A stretch of DNA of 64,000 bases, from positions 18,809 through 82,808 of the forward strand of contig CAZQXD010000012.1 in assembly GCA_964597315.1 (NCBI GenBank). The letters run 5' to 3'. This DNA is from CAZQXD01 sp964597315. GTDB lineage: Bacteria > Pseudomonadota > Gammaproteobacteria > Competibacterales > Competibacteraceae. Positions 9,527 to 18,771 of the stretch are shown piece after piece. Under the pieces are notes generated by a model that was not told the DNA's origin, ran no database searches, and worked only from the letters and a program-made list of their open reading frames with translations. Numbering within the stretch: the first letter of the stretch is position 1; every line of letters begins with the position of its first letter. The position numbers and the translations under genes are program-made.

Positions 9527-9690
9527 GATGATGACATCCCAGGGAATGACCACGGCCCGGGACCCGCAACTCCGGGCCAGCCAGCCGCAGCATTGGAAGG
9601 CAGTGGGCCTGTGTACTGTCAGGCATTGTAGCGGCAGGGGCGGGGGCAGTGCCAGTACGCTCGGCCTGCCCCGGAACCCGTCGCCAGCCT

Positions 9691-10773
9691 TTAGGCGTCG
9701 TTATTCCCCAACACCACTTGGCGGCGTTGCCGGGCGAAGTCCAGCAGCCGCTGGATGGGTTTCACCGCCTGTTCCCGCACGGCCGGGTCCACCTGGATTT
9801 CGTTGAGGCCGGTCTCCAGCACATGGGCCAGTTTGCGCAGGCCGTTCATGGCCATCCACGGGCAGTGGGCGCAGCTCACACAGGTGGCGCTGTTGCCGCC
9901 GGTGGGGGCCTCCATGAGGATTTTGTCCGGGGCCGCCAGGCGCATTTTGTGGAAAATGCCATTGTCCGTGGCGACGATGAATTTTTGCTCCGGGCGGGTT
10001 TTGACGGCCTGGATCAAGCCGGTGGTGGAGCCTACCACGTCGGCCTGGGCCACCACGTCGGCGGGGGATTCGGGATGCACCAGCACCACGGCGTCCGGGT
10101 GTTCGGCCCGTAACTGTTGCAGTCCGTCGGCCTTAAAGGCTTCGTGGACCACGCAAGCCCCGTCCCAGAGCAGCATGTCGGCGCCGGTCTGCCGCTGGAT
10201 ATAGGCGCCTAGGTGCTTGTCCGGCGCCCAGAGGATCTTCTCGCCCCGCGCGGCCAGGTGGCGCACCAGGTCCACGGCAATGCCGGAGGTGACCATCCAG
10301 TCGGCCCGGGCCTTGACCGCCGCGCTGGTATTGGCATAGACCACTACGGTGCGCTCCGGGTGCAGGTCGCAAAAGGCGGCGAATTCGTCGGGGGGGCAGC
10401 CCAGGTCCAGGGAGCAGTTGGCCTCCAGGTCCGGCACCAAAATCCGCTTTTCGGGGTTGAGGATCTTGGCGGTTTCGCCCATGAATCGCACCCCGGCCAC
10501 CACCAGGGTGGAGGAGGGGCATTCGGCGCCGAAGCGGGCCATGTCCAGGGAGTCGGACACATAGCCCCCGGTCTCGTCGGCCAGTTCCTGCAATTCCGGG
10601 GCGGTGTAGTAATGGGCCACTAGGGTCGCGTCCCGGACCTTGAGCAGGTGCTTGATGCGCGCCACCAGTTCCTTCCGCTCGCCCCGTTCCAAGGTTTCCG
10701 TCACGGTGGGGGGGACGTCATTGGGGCGCAGTCGGTAGGACCGTCGCGGGGCAAGGTTGGTCATCACGTTCAT
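9691..10773 (-). CDS. nadA: Quinolinate synthase
   Basis: NadA condenses iminoaspartate with dihydroxyacetone phosphate to quinolinate in de novo NAD synthesis, using a [4Fe-4S] cluster in the cytoplasm. The 360-residue protein has the family hallmarks: [15 protein letters not shown] near the start and three conserved cluster cysteines in [18 protein letters not shown] and [10 protein letters not shown]. It lies 48 nt downstream of the NrtR-like regulator on the same strand, so the two should form one transcript controlled by the operators at 11518-11560. NadB and NadC are not in the window. Confidence 0.97.
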   Translation of the reverse strand: MNVMTNLAPRRSYRLRPNDVPPTVTETLERGERKELVARIKHLLKVRDATLVAHYYTAPELQELADETGGYVSDSLDMARFGAECPSSTLVVAGVRFMGETAKILNPEKRILVPDLEANCSLDLGCPPDEFAAFCDLHPERTVVVYANTSAAVKARADWMVTSGIAVDLVRHLAARGEKILWAPDKHLGAYIQRQTGADMLLWDGACVVHEAFKADGLQQLRAEHPDAVVLVHPESPADVVAQADVVGSTTGLIQAVKTRPEQKFIVATDNGIFHKMRLAAPDKILMEAPTGGNSATCVSCAHCPWMAMNGLRKLAHVLETGLNEIQVDPAVREQAVKPIQRLLDFARQRRQVVLGNNDA

Positions 10774-10821
10774 GGGCTTGGTCTCGGCTCGTGGTGATTG
10801 GCCCCAGGGGGCGTCGGGTCG

Positions 10822-11505
10822 CTATTTAATGATCTCCACCTGCCCGGGTGTTTTGACCCGGTACAGCCGGGCGGGGCGGTGGTTGCCGATCCGGGATACC
10901 TCCCGGGTGTCCTCGATACAGTCCAGGGTCAACACCCGCTTGCGGAAATTCCGCTTGTCCAGGGGTTCACCCAGAATGGTTTCGTAGACCGACTGCAATT
11001 CCCCCAAGGTGAACCGCTGGGGCATGAATTGCAGGGCGATGGTGGAATACTCCAGCTTGGCCTTGAGCCGGCGGTGGGCTAGGGTCACCATCTCGCCGTG
11101 GTCCAGGGCCATGGGCGGCAGACTCAACGCCGGGAACCAGGCCAGGCCCCGGTTCTCGGCCAGGGGCGGCAGATGCTCCCAAGGCACCAGGGCGTAGTAG
11201 GCCACCGATACCACCCGCCGACCGGGGGAGCGGTCGGAGCGGCCGAAGGTGTAAAGCTGTTCCAGATACACCCCCTCGCAGCCGGTTTGTTCGGCCAGAT
11301 GGTCCAGAGCCGAGGCGTCCAGGTCCTCGTCGGCCTTCATGCAGCCTCCAGGCAGCCACCAGCAGTCCGGGGTCTTGTGGATCAGCAGCACTTCCAGGCG
11401 CTGGTTACGGATGCTGAACAGCACCACATCCGTGGATACCGTCACCTCGGCGGCGGCGGTCGGCCGGTGCTGGGCAAGCTCGGATCGGGTGGTGCTTGGG
11501 GTCAT
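10822..11505 (-). CDS. nrtR: NrtR-type Nudix-related transcriptional regulator of NAD biosynthesis
   Basis: The 227-residue protein joins an N-terminal Nudix-like domain (TDVVLFSIRNQRLEVLLIHK, then LPGGCMKADEDLDASAL) to a C-terminal winged helix (RFTLGELQSVYETILGEPLDKRNF). The Nudix box has lost the usual Arg-Glu-x-x-Glu-Glu catalytic signature; LDHLAEQTG stands in its place. It should therefore bind ADP-ribose-like ligands rather than hydrolyse them, as known for many NrtR repressors. Position supports the assignment: nadA follows directly, and two palindromes lie just upstream of its start. The function as a NAD-pathway repressor is family knowledge combined with this context. Confidence 0.9.
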   Translation of the reverse strand: MTPSTTRSELAQHRPTAAAEVTVSTDVVLFSIRNQRLEVLLIHKTPDCWWLPGGCMKADEDLDASALDHLAEQTGCEGVYLEQLYTFGRSDRSPGRRVVSVAYYALVPWEHLPPLAENRGLAWFPALSLPPMALDHGEMVTLAHRRLKAKLEYSTIALQFMPQRFTLGELQSVYETILGEPLDKRNFRKRVLTLDCIEDTREVSRIGNHRPARLYRVKTPGQVEIIK

Positions 11506-11517
11506 GATCGGTCGACT

Positions 11518-11536
11518 TAGTGTAATAACGACACCT
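11518..11536. promoter_or_regulatory. Candidate NrtR operator, copy 1 (imperfect)
   Basis: TAGTGT, a 7-bp spacer, then ACACCT, an imperfect match to the perfect copy 24 bp away. It lies 13 bp upstream of the nrtR start codon, where binding would block transcription of nrtR-nadA. Confidence 0.6.
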
Positions 11537-11541
11537 AATCT

Positions 11542-11560
11542 TAGTGTTGTACTTACACTA
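11542..11560. promoter_or_regulatory. Candidate NrtR operator, copy 2 (perfect palindrome)
   Basis: TAGTGT, a 7-bp spacer, then ACACTA forms a perfect inverted repeat. Its centre is 24 bp from the first copy, slightly more than two helical turns, so two dimers could bind on nearly the same face of the DNA. Confidence 0.7.
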
Positions 11561-11649
11561 GGTCAAGAGATGGAGCTTATTTTCTTTACAAAATGTTGAC
11601 CGAGCGCCGGTGGCGGCGGTGTCAGCACGCGCCGGACCGGGTGCCGGAG

Positions 11650-12318
11650 TCAGATAAGCTCGCTGTCCCCATGCCGAAACCGGCCCTGTTTCAAAAACGC
11701 ATGGACCTGTTTCACCACCGCCTGCGACAGCAGCATCCCGGTATGGCTCACGGGCAGGCAGATATGGTCGGTCATGCCCTCCAGCCGGGTTTCGGCCACG
11801 CTCACCGTGCCGTCCCCGGGCGTCGACGTCGGCGCCAGCAGTCGGCCCAGACCGGTGTTCAGGGTGCCGGCCAGGGAACCCAGTTCCCGGTTCGCGGGCC
11901 AGGGGGGCAGGTCACCCAACAGCCCGCCCTCGCCACTGTGGCCCAGGGCAAAGCGCAGCCGTCCGGCGGCCAGGTGGCGGGCCACGCCGCTGCCTTGATG
12001 AGGCGTGCCCAGGGTCACGGCCCGGCCCGGAGGCAGGCCGGGGTGTTCGGCAAGCAACCGGCGCAACAGCAAACCTCCCAGGCTGTGGGCCACGAAGTGC
12101 AACCGGGATTCCTCCAGACTCGTGGTGAACCGGGCTAGGGCAGCGGCGTTTTCCGCCACGGAAAGGCGCAGGCTGGGATAAGAGAAGGTCAGCGCCCGCC
12201 AGCCGGTCCCGCGCAGCCGCCGGACCAGCCATTCTAGGCAGACCCCATGCATATACAGACCGTGGATCACCACTACCAGACCCTGGTCCTGGCCGGGGGT
12301 GGGGGGGGCTGAAGGCAT
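11650..12318 (-). CDS. Alpha/beta-hydrolase, lipase or PGAP1-like
   Basis: The 222-residue protein begins with the oxyanion segment VVVIHGLYMHG and carries the nucleophile elbow AHSLGG near residue 97. Later GDGTVSV and SHTGML supply a plausible catalytic Asp and His. This arrangement is seen in lipase-like and PGAP1-like hydrolases that act on esters. There is no signal peptide, so it is probably cytoplasmic. The substrate is unknown. It runs divergently from yebC, with only 82 nt between the start codons. Confidence 0.85.
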   Translation of the reverse strand: MPSAPPTPGQDQGLVVVIHGLYMHGVCLEWLVRRLRGTGWRALTFSYPSLRLSVAENAAALARFTTSLEESRLHFVAHSLGGLLLRRLLAEHPGLPPGRAVTLGTPHQGSGVARHLAAGRLRFALGHSGEGGLLGDLPPWPANRELGSLAGTLNTGLGRLLAPTSTPGDGTVSVAETRLEGMTDHICLPVSHTGMLLSQAVVKQVHAFLKQGRFRHGDSELI

Positions 12319-12400
12319 GGCATTTCTCCTGTTGGGACGGTCCCGGCGGCAATGCTAAACTGCACGGCCACCCAGGGCCACCGAGCGTAACGAGGATTGC

Positions 12401-13144
12401 ATGGCTGGACACAGTAAATGGGCCAATATTCAACACCGTAAGAACGCGCAGGACGCCAAGCGCGGCAAGCTGTTCACCCGGCTGATCCGGGAGATCACCG
12501 TGGCTTCCCGGATGGGTGGCTCCGACGTTGGCGCCAACCCCCGGTTGCGAATAGCGGTGGATAAGGCGCTCACCGCCAATATGACCAAGGACGCCATCGA
12601 GCGGGCCACCAAGCGCGGTTCCGGCGAACTGGAGGGGGTGACTTACGAGGAGATCCGCTATGAGGGCTACGGACCCGGCGGAGTGGCGGTGATGGTGGAC
12701 TGCATGACCGACAATCGGAACCGCACCGTGGCCGAGGTACGCCATGCTTTCAGTAAATGCGGCGGTAATCTGGGCACCAGCGGTTCGGTGGGGTTTCTGT
12801 TTACCGAGATGGGGGTGTTGAGTTATCCGGTCGGGACCGATGAAGACCGGATCATGGAGGCGGCCATCGAGGCCGGCGCCGATGATGTGGTCGGCAACGA
12901 CGACGGCTCGGTGGATGTGCTGACCTCTCCAGACAATTTTCAGGACGTCAGGCAGGCCATGCTGGACGCCGACCTGGAGCCGGAGCAGGCGGAAGTCACA
13001 CAGCGGGCCAACAGCAACACCCGGCTGGGGCTGGAGGAAGCCAAGTCCATGGTCAAGCTGCTGGAGATGCTTGAGGACCTGGACGATACCCAGAACGTCT
13101 ATTCCAACGCCGATATTCCCAACGACATCATGGAGCAGTTGTGA
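12401..13144 (+). CDS. yebC: YebC/PmpR family protein (translation or transcription factor)
   Basis: The 247-residue protein has the unmistakable N-terminus [20 protein letters not shown] and the family length. YebC-type proteins have been described as DNA-binding regulators and, more recently, as factors relieving ribosome stalling at proline-rich stretches. Which role applies here cannot be seen. It heads the yebC-ruvC-ruvA cluster. Its stop codon is 8 nt before the ruvC start. Confidence 0.97.
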   Translation: MAGHSKWANIQHRKNAQDAKRGKLFTRLIREITVASRMGGSDVGANPRLRIAVDKALTANMTKDAIERATKRGSGELEGVTYEEIRYEGYGPGGVAVMVDCMTDNRNRTVAEVRHAFSKCGGNLGTSGSVGFLFTEMGVLSYPVGTDEDRIMEAAIEAGADDVVGNDDGSVDVLTSPDNFQDVRQAMLDADLEPEQAEVTQRANSNTRLGLEEAKSMVKLLEMLEDLDDTQNVYSNADIPNDIMEQL

Positions 13145-13151
13145 GCCGCCT

Positions 13152-13676
13152 GTGACCTGCATCCTGGGCATCGACCCTGGTTCTCGGATTACCGGTTACG
13201 GGATTGTGCGCATGGAGGGCATGCACGGCCGCTATCTCACCAGCGGCTGTATCCGTCTCAACCCCGGCTTGCCCCTAGCCGAGCGGCTGCGCGCCATATA
13301 CCAGTCCTTGGGGGAGATCATCCGCACCCACGAACCTGACGAGATGGCCGTGGAGCAGGTCTTTATGCACCGCAACCCGGACTCCGCCCTAAAGCTGGGC
13401 CAAGCCCGGGGTGCGGCTATCCTGGCCGGGGCCATGGCCGGTCTGCCGGTGGCCGAATACGCCGCGACGGCCATCAAGCAGGCGGTGGTGGGCAGCGGCG
13501 GCGCCGACAAGCAGCAGGTCCAGCATATGGTCTGCGCCCTGCTGCAACTGCCTGGCAAGCCCCAGGCCGACGCCGCCGACGCCCTAGCGGTGGCGTTGAC
13601 CCATGGCCATACTCTACGGACCCTGGGGCGAATCGGCGTGACCGGATACCGTAAACGGAGGGGACGCAGGCGATGA
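13152..13676 (+). CDS. ruvC: Holliday junction resolvase RuvC
   Basis: RuvC cuts Holliday junctions symmetrically after branch migration by RuvAB. I chose the GTG start at 13152, which gives the standard 174 residues and the N-terminus [16 protein letters not shown]. Longer in-frame starts lie inside yebC. The acidic active-site residues are visible in GIDPGS, AVEQVF and the ADAADAL segment. The last bases overlap the ruvA start by four (ATGA), which indicates translational coupling. The C-terminus is strongly basic (RKRRGRRR). Confidence 0.97.
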   Translation: MTCILGIDPGSRITGYGIVRMEGMHGRYLTSGCIRLNPGLPLAERLRAIYQSLGEIIRTHEPDEMAVEQVFMHRNPDSALKLGQARGAAILAGAMAGLPVAEYAATAIKQAVVGSGGADKQQVQHMVCALLQLPGKPQADAADALAVALTHGHTLRTLGRIGVTGYRKRRGRRR

Positions 13677-14281
13677 TCGGGCGGCTTAGAGGCGTGGTGG
13701 TGTTTAAACAGCCGCCTCAATTACTCATGGACGTGGGGGGCGTGGGCTATGAGCTGGAAGCCTCCCTGTCCACTTTCGCCGGGCTGCCGGAAACCGGCGC
13801 TGAGATCACCTTGTATACGCATCTGGCGGTTCGGGAGGACGCCCAACTCCTATACGGCTTCTCCACCCTGGCCGAGCGGGCCTTGTTTCGCAGCCTGATC
13901 CGGGTCAGCGGCATCGGCGCCAAGCTGGCGCTGCTGATTCTCTCCGGGATGAGCGTGGAGGCGTTCAGCCGCTGTGTCCAGCAAAGGGACACGGCCTCCC
14001 TGACCCGCCTGCCGGGCATAGGCAAGAAAACCGCCGAGCGACTGGTGGTGGAGATGCGGGATCGGGTGGAGTCCCTGGAAACCGGAGGTGTGTTGCTACC
14101 GGCCAGTGGCGGCGACGCCCTGCTTTCACCGATCAATCCCAAAGACGACGCGATCAGCGCCCTGGTGGCATTGGGTTACAAACCCCAGGAGGCCGCCCGC
14201 ATGATCCGTTCCCTGGACCCCGAAGGCCATTCCAGCGAGGACCTGATCCGCATGGCCCTGCAAGCGGCGGTGCGCCAGTGA
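13673..14281 (+). CDS. ruvA: Holliday junction DNA helicase subunit RuvA
   Basis: RuvA binds the four-way junction and loads the RuvB motor. The 202-residue protein shows the OB-fold start [10 protein letters not shown], helix-hairpin-helix motifs ([18 protein letters not shown] and [19 protein letters not shown]) and the C-terminal three-helix domain ([17 protein letters not shown]) that contacts RuvB. GGAGGGG lies upstream of the ATG. In most relatives ruvB follows directly, but here a type VI secretion cassette of about 3.3 kb intervenes. Confidence 0.97.
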   Translation: MIGRLRGVVVFKQPPQLLMDVGGVGYELEASLSTFAGLPETGAEITLYTHLAVREDAQLLYGFSTLAERALFRSLIRVSGIGAKLALLILSGMSVEAFSRCVQQRDTASLTRLPGIGKKTAERLVVEMRDRVESLETGGVLLPASGGDALLSPINPKDDAISALVALGYKPQEAARMIRSLDPEGHSSEDLIRMALQAAVRQ

Positions 14282-14418
14282 ACGGGGGGCCAATCTGGCC
14301 CGGTGGTGGTTTTTGAGTGATATAATGTCATTTAAAATCAATATTTTATTTTGTGGAACGAATACTGCATAAGTTGGGTGAACCAAAAGCCAGTGAGCTA
14401 TGATTGGGGGTTTCACAG
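14282..14418 (+). promoter_or_regulatory. AT-rich leader upstream of vgrG, probable promoter
   Basis: This 137-nt gap is markedly AT-rich compared with ruvA and vgrG on either side, particularly 14317-14360 with TATAATG and runs of A and T. The composition shift fits the left edge of an inserted cassette and supplies a plausible promoter for the type VI genes. Confidence 0.45.
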
Positions 14419-16509
14419 ATGCCGGTAACACAAACCGCACGGGTGATCGAGGTCGCCACGCCGCTGGGCAAGGACGTTCTGGTCTTTAGTCGCATGACCG
14501 GCGCCGAGCAACTGGGCCGGTTGTTCGAATTTCATCTGGAACTGATGAGCGAGAACGATCAGATTCCCTTGAAGGATCTACTGGCCCAGAATGTTACCGT
14601 GCGCCTGGAACTGCCGGAGGGAGGCACTCGCTATTTCAACGGCTTTGTGAGCCATTTCAGCTATGTGGGCTGGCGGCGCAGCTTGGCCCATTACCAGATG
14701 ACCCTGCGGCCCTGGTTCTGGTTTTTGACCCGCGCCGCCGACTGCCGGATTTTCCAGGACATGAGCGCCCCGGACATCATCAAACAAGTGTTCCGGGACC
14801 ATGGTTTCACGGATTTTCAGGACTATCTGAGTGGCAGTTACCGGACCTGGGAATATTGCGTTCAGTATCGGGAGACGGATTTCAACTTTATCAGCCGACT
14901 GATGGAACAGGAGGGCATGTACTATTACTTCAGCCACGAAAACGGCAAGCATTTACTGGTGCTGGCGGACGCCAATAGTTCCCATAACACCTTCCCTGAC
15001 TATGCCACGGTGCCGTTCTATCCCCCGGATATCCACGATCGGCGGCTGCGGGATCATCTCTACGAGTGGACGCTGGAGCAGGCGGTGCAACCTGGCCGCT
15101 ACGCTCTCAACGATTTCGACTTCAAGGTGCCCAAGAAAAACCTCCGCAGCACCGCCTCCATACCCCGGCCCCATGTGCTTTCGGACTTCGAGATCTACGA
15201 CTACCCCGGCGAATACGTGGATAGTGGCGAGGGCAACGCCTATGCCAAGCTGCGTATCGAGGAACTTCAGGCCCAATACGAGACCGCCCGGGCTGAGGGC
15301 AACGCCCAGGGTCTAGCCACCGGCTATTTGTTCACCCTGGAAAAACACCCCCGGAGCGACCAAAACAAGGAATATCTCATCACCGCCGCCAGCTATGAAC
15401 TGCGCTCCAACGAGTATGAAACCGAAGTAGGGGGCCAGGGTGGGGCCTATTACGGCATCAACCTCACCGCCATGGATGCCAAGCAACCCTACCGGGCGCC
15501 GCGATTGACCCCCAAGCCCGTGGTCCAGGGACCTCAGACCGCCGTGGTGGTGGGACCGGCTGGAGAAGAAATCTGGACCGATGAGTTTGGCCGGGTCAAA
15601 TGCCAATTCCACTGGGACCGTTACGGTCGGGCCGACGAGAACAGTTCCTGTTGGATTCGGGTGGCCCAGTCCTGGGCCGGCAAGAAATGGGGGGCCATGT
15701 ACATACCCCGCATCGGCCACGAGGTGATCGTGGAGTTCCTGGAAGGGGACCCGGACCGGCCCATCATCACCGGCCGGGTCTATAACGGCGAGAACAAACC
15801 CCCCTATGCCCTGCCCGACAAAGCGACCATGTCCACCCTCAAGAGCAACTCCAGCAAGGGCGGGGGCGGTTGCAACGAAATCCGCTTCGAGGACAAAAAA
15901 GGCCAGGAACAGGTATTCATTCACGCCGAGCGCAACGAGGATATCCAGGTCAAGGCCGATTGTTTCGAGTCCATCGGCGGCCAACGCCATCTGACCGTGG
16001 AGGATGACCAACTGGAAAAAGTGGGCGGCGACAAGCACCAGACCGTGGAGGGAGACCACAATATCAAGGTCGGCGGCAGCCAGTCCCTGAACGTCGGCAT
16101 GGATTTGCTACAAAAAGTCGGCATGAAGCAGGCCGTGGATGCGGGTATGGAGATCCACCTCAAGGCCGGTATGAACGTGGTCATCGAAGCGGGCATTAGC
16201 ATCACCCTCAAGGCTGCGGGTGGGTTTATCGTATTGGGACCGTCCGGGGTCATCATCTCCGGCACCACGATTCTGCTTAATAGCGGCGGCGCAGCCGGCT
16301 CCGGCTCCGGCTGTTCCCCCTCTGCGCCCCAGGCCCCCCAAGGAGCCGAGACCGGCCAGGCCGGGGACACCGGCGACGCCGAGGCCCAGCCCGAGCACCA
16401 AAAAACCGCCAAGTCCCTGACCTCCACGGCGGTGGGCGCCTATTCTAATCCCCAGGCCCAGGCCCTGGCCGACGCCGCCCAGTCCGGGGCGGCCTTTATC
16501 GGCGTCTGA
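14419..16509 (+). CDS. vgrG: Type VI secretion spike protein VgrG
   Basis: VgrG trimers form the tip of the type VI secretion needle. The 696-residue protein has the gp27-like base (residues 1 to about 370, with GFVSHFSYVGWRRSLAHYQM and CVQYRETDFNFISRLMEQEG), the gp5 OB-fold (EEIWTDEFGRVKCQFHWD, GKKWGAMYIPRIGHEVIVEF) and a beta-helix needle with repeating HxTVExD/VGG units. The C-terminal extension is a short Gly/Ser/Pro/Ala-rich tail with no recognisable toxin domain. I preferred the ATG at 14419 to the TTG at 14404. Adaptor and PAAR genes follow. The rest of a type VI apparatus is not in the window. Confidence 0.95.
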   Translation: MPVTQTARVIEVATPLGKDVLVFSRMTGAEQLGRLFEFHLELMSENDQIPLKDLLAQNVTVRLELPEGGTRYFNGFVSHFSYVGWRRSLAHYQMTLRPWFWFLTRAADCRIFQDMSAPDIIKQVFRDHGFTDFQDYLSGSYRTWEYCVQYRETDFNFISRLMEQEGMYYYFSHENGKHLLVLADANSSHNTFPDYATVPFYPPDIHDRRLRDHLYEWTLEQAVQPGRYALNDFDFKVPKKNLRSTASIPRPHVLSDFEIYDYPGEYVDSGEGNAYAKLRIEELQAQYETARAEGNAQGLATGYLFTLEKHPRSDQNKEYLITAASYELRSNEYETEVGGQGGAYYGINLTAMDAKQPYRAPRLTPKPVVQGPQTAVVVGPAGEEIWTDEFGRVKCQFHWDRYGRADENSSCWIRVAQSWAGKKWGAMYIPRIGHEVIVEFLEGDPDRPIITGRVYNGENKPPYALPDKATMSTLKSNSSKGGGGCNEIRFEDKKGQEQVFIHAERNEDIQVKADCFESIGGQRHLTVEDDQLEKVGGDKHQTVEGDHNIKVGGSQSLNVGMDLLQKVGMKQAVDAGMEIHLKAGMNVVIEAGISITLKAAGGFIVLGPSGVIISGTTILLNSGGAAGSGSGCSPSAPQAPQGAETGQAGDTGDAEAQPEHQKTAKSLTSTAVGAYSNPQAQALADAAQSGAAFIGV

Positions 16510-16523
16510 ACAAGGAGACCGTC

Positions 16524-17093
16524 ATGCTGGACAAAACGCTGTTGCGGTCCCTGGAACGGCAGGTGTTCGCCGATGCCGAGGCCACGGTCTACGGGATTCT
16601 GGACGGGGCCTCCATTCCCGGTCTGTTGCCGGCCCTGGAAGAACACCAGCCCCAGCATCTGTGCCTGTATCGGGGCGAACTGGACCCGGAACTGGCCATG
16701 ACCGCACCCTATTTGGCGCGGCTGGAGCCGGAGTCGGCCTTTACCCGCTGGATACTGGGGAAGGGTTGGGGTCAGCATTGGGGTATTCTGGCGGTGTCCC
16801 GGGCCGATTTGCGGGAACTGCGCCGGCATTTCAGGAGCCTGCTGATGGTCTACGGTCCCGATACCCAGCCCTTGTATTTCCGCTATTACGACCCTCGGGT
16901 GTTGCGGGCCTATCTGCCCATCTGCGAGCCTGGCCAGGCCAGTGCCCTGTTCGGCCCGGTGCGCCGCTATCTGGCCGAGGGAGAGGAACCCGAGCAACTG
17001 CACCGCTTCTGGCTGGCCGAGGGCCGGCCCGGCAATGACCAACTCCGTCTGACCCCCGCCGCCGAGTCCGGCGAACCCGACCGCCAGTCCTAG
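16524..17093 (+). CDS. DUF4123 protein (type VI effector adaptor/chaperone type)
   Basis: The 189-residue protein fits the DUF4123 family by pattern: an N-terminal YGILDGASIPGLL, a central WGILAVS and the conserved PLYFRYYDPRVLRAYLP. Characterised members (Tap/TEC proteins) load specific effectors onto the cognate VgrG. It starts 14 nt after vgrG, behind AAGGAG, and is followed 11 nt later by the PAAR gene, so the three form an operon. DUF4123 genes normally sit next to an effector, but none is evident here. Confidence 0.85.
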   Translation: MLDKTLLRSLERQVFADAEATVYGILDGASIPGLLPALEEHQPQHLCLYRGELDPELAMTAPYLARLEPESAFTRWILGKGWGQHWGILAVSRADLRELRRHFRSLLMVYGPDTQPLYFRYYDPRVLRAYLPICEPGQASALFGPVRRYLAEGEEPEQLHRFWLAEGRPGNDQLRLTPAAESGEPDRQS

Positions 17094-17104
17094 GAGAGCC
17101 GCCC

Positions 17105-17605
17105 ATGTCCGGTAAACCCGCCGCCCGCGTCACCGACGCCGTCATCCATCCGTTGCCCCCGGTACTCACCCCCGGTCCCGGCAGCCCCACGGTGATCATC
17201 GGCTTCCTGCCCGCTTGGCGGGGCATTCCGGCTGCCGCCGTCGCCGCCCTGAGCGCCGCCAAGGCCACCTCCGACGCCACCATCAAGACCGCCCAGGCGG
17301 CCACCCTGGCCGCCGCCGGCACCCCCGGCGCGCCGGCTGCCAAGGCCGCCGAGGAGGCTGCCAAGGCCGCCGCCCTGGCGGCCATGAGTTCCATGATCTC
17401 CAGCATGGCGGGCAGTTCGGATATCCACGCCTGCACCACGCCGTTTCCCGTCCCACCCCATGGCCCGGGGGTGGTGATCGACGGCAGCCAGACGGTGCTG
17501 GTGAACTTCATGCCCCTGGCCCGCATGTCCAATACCGTGTTGGAGGCCATCGGTCCACCCAATAAGATCGTCGGGGGCTGTATGACAGTAATCGTGGGGG
17601 GCTGA
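17105..17605 (+). CDS. PAAR-like type VI spike-tip protein with an Ala-rich insertion
   Basis: The 166-residue protein starts with KPAARVTDAVIHP and ends with the PAAR-type strands GPGVVIDGSQTVLVNFMPLAR and GGCMTVIVGG. PAAR proteins cap VgrG with a sharp cone and can carry effectors. Between the first and last parts, residues of about 35-95 form an alanine-rich, helix-prone insertion (AAKAAEEAAKAAALAAM) that could be a hydrophobic hairpin or a docking region. No toxin domain follows. GGAG lies upstream of the ATG. It ends the cassette, 100 nt before ruvB. Confidence 0.85.
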   Translation: MSGKPAARVTDAVIHPLPPVLTPGPGSPTVIIGFLPAWRGIPAAAVAALSAAKATSDATIKTAQAATLAAAGTPGAPAAKAAEEAAKAAALAAMSSMISSMAGSSDIHACTTPFPVPPHGPGVVIDGSQTVLVNFMPLARMSNTVLEAIGPPNKIVGGCMTVIVGG

Positions 17606-17705
17606 GGGTGTGGTTTTCACGGCCCAGCGGCCCGGGTGGCCGCCGTTCCCCTGAACGGCATTCCTGTTACACTGGCCGTTAGTGCATCCGCCGATACCCT
17701 AGCCG

Positions 17706-18752
17706 ATGATCGAAGCCGACCGTCTTATTTCTCCCCAGGCCGATGACCATGAACAGGTGCTTGACCGGGCCATCCGCCCCAAGCGCCTGGCCGACTATGT
17801 GGGCCAACAAGCCCTACGGGGGCAACTGGAGATTTTTATCTCCGCCACCAAGGCTCGGAGCGAGGCCCTGGATCATGTACTACTGTTCGGGCCACCGGGG
17901 CTGGGCAAGACGACCCTGGCCCATATCGTGGCCAACGAACTCGGGGTGAACATGCGCCAGACCTCTGGACCGGTCCTGGAGCGGCCCGGGGACCTGGCGG
18001 CCCTGCTCACCAATCTGGAACCCCACGACGTCTTGTTCGTAGACGAAATCCATCGCCTCAGCCCCATGGTCGAAGAAGTCCTGTACCCAGCCATGGAGGA
18101 CTATCAACTGGATATCATGATCGGCGAGGGACCGGCGGCCCGCTCCATCAAGCTGGACCTCCCCCCCTTCACCCTGGTGGGGGCCACTACCCGGGCCGGG
18201 CTGCTGACCTCGCCCCTGCGGGACCGCTTCGGCATCGTCCACCGGCTGGAGTTCTATACGGACCAGGAACTGACCCAGATCGTCCAGCGTTCGGCCCAGA
18301 TTCTGGACGTACAGACCGAAGCCGAGGGCGCCCTGGAAATCGGCCGCCGGTCCCGGGGCACACCCCGCATCGCCAACCGGTTGCTGCGCCGGGTGCGGGA
18401 TTTCGCCCAGGTCAAGGCCGAGGGGCATATCGACCTGACAGTGGCCCGCCAGGCCCTGGAGATGCTTAAAGTTGACGACCGAGGCTTTGATGAACAGGAC
18501 CGGCGGCTGCTAAGCCTGATGATCGACAAATTCGGCGGTGGGCCCGTGGGGCTGGACACCCTGGCCGCCGCTTTGGGGGAGGAACGGGGCACCATCGAGG
18601 ATGTGTTGGAGCCATTTCTGTTGCAGCAGGGATTTCTGATGCGTACTCCCCGGGGACGGATAGCCACCGAACACGCTTACCGTCATTTCGGCCTATCGCC
18701 CACCACCCGCACCGGGGTAATGGGCGATCTGTTCAACGATGGCGGAGACTGA
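17706..18752 (+). CDS. ruvB: Holliday junction branch-migration ATPase RuvB
   Basis: The 348-residue AAA+ motor has the RuvB N-terminus ([11 protein letters not shown]), Walker A ([10 protein letters not shown]), Walker B ([10 protein letters not shown]), sensor 1 ([10 protein letters not shown]) and the C-terminal winged helix with [10 protein letters not shown]. With RuvA it drives branch migration of Holliday junctions. It is separated from ruvA by the vgrG cassette, so it needs its own promoter. The 100-nt gap 17606-17705 contains TGTTACACT as a possible -10 region. Its 3' end abuts or overlaps the start of the sensor kinase gene. Confidence 0.97.
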   Translation: MIEADRLISPQADDHEQVLDRAIRPKRLADYVGQQALRGQLEIFISATKARSEALDHVLLFGPPGLGKTTLAHIVANELGVNMRQTSGPVLERPGDLAALLTNLEPHDVLFVDEIHRLSPMVEEVLYPAMEDYQLDIMIGEGPAARSIKLDLPPFTLVGATTRAGLLTSPLRDRFGIVHRLEFYTDQELTQIVQRSAQILDVQTEAEGALEIGRRSRGTPRIANRLLRRVRDFAQVKAEGHIDLTVARQALEMLKVDDRGFDEQDRRLLSLMIDKFGGGPVGLDTLAAALGEERGTIEDVLEPFLLQQGFLMRTPRGRIATEHAYRHFGLSPTTRTGVMGDLFNDGGD

Positions 18753-18771
18753 GACCCGCGCCGTCCCGCCC

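Noticed and set aside
11912..13171. 419-codon minus-strand frame spanning the start of yebC and part of the lipase-like gene
   Set aside because: It overlaps two well-supported genes and has a low-complexity, shadow-like composition.
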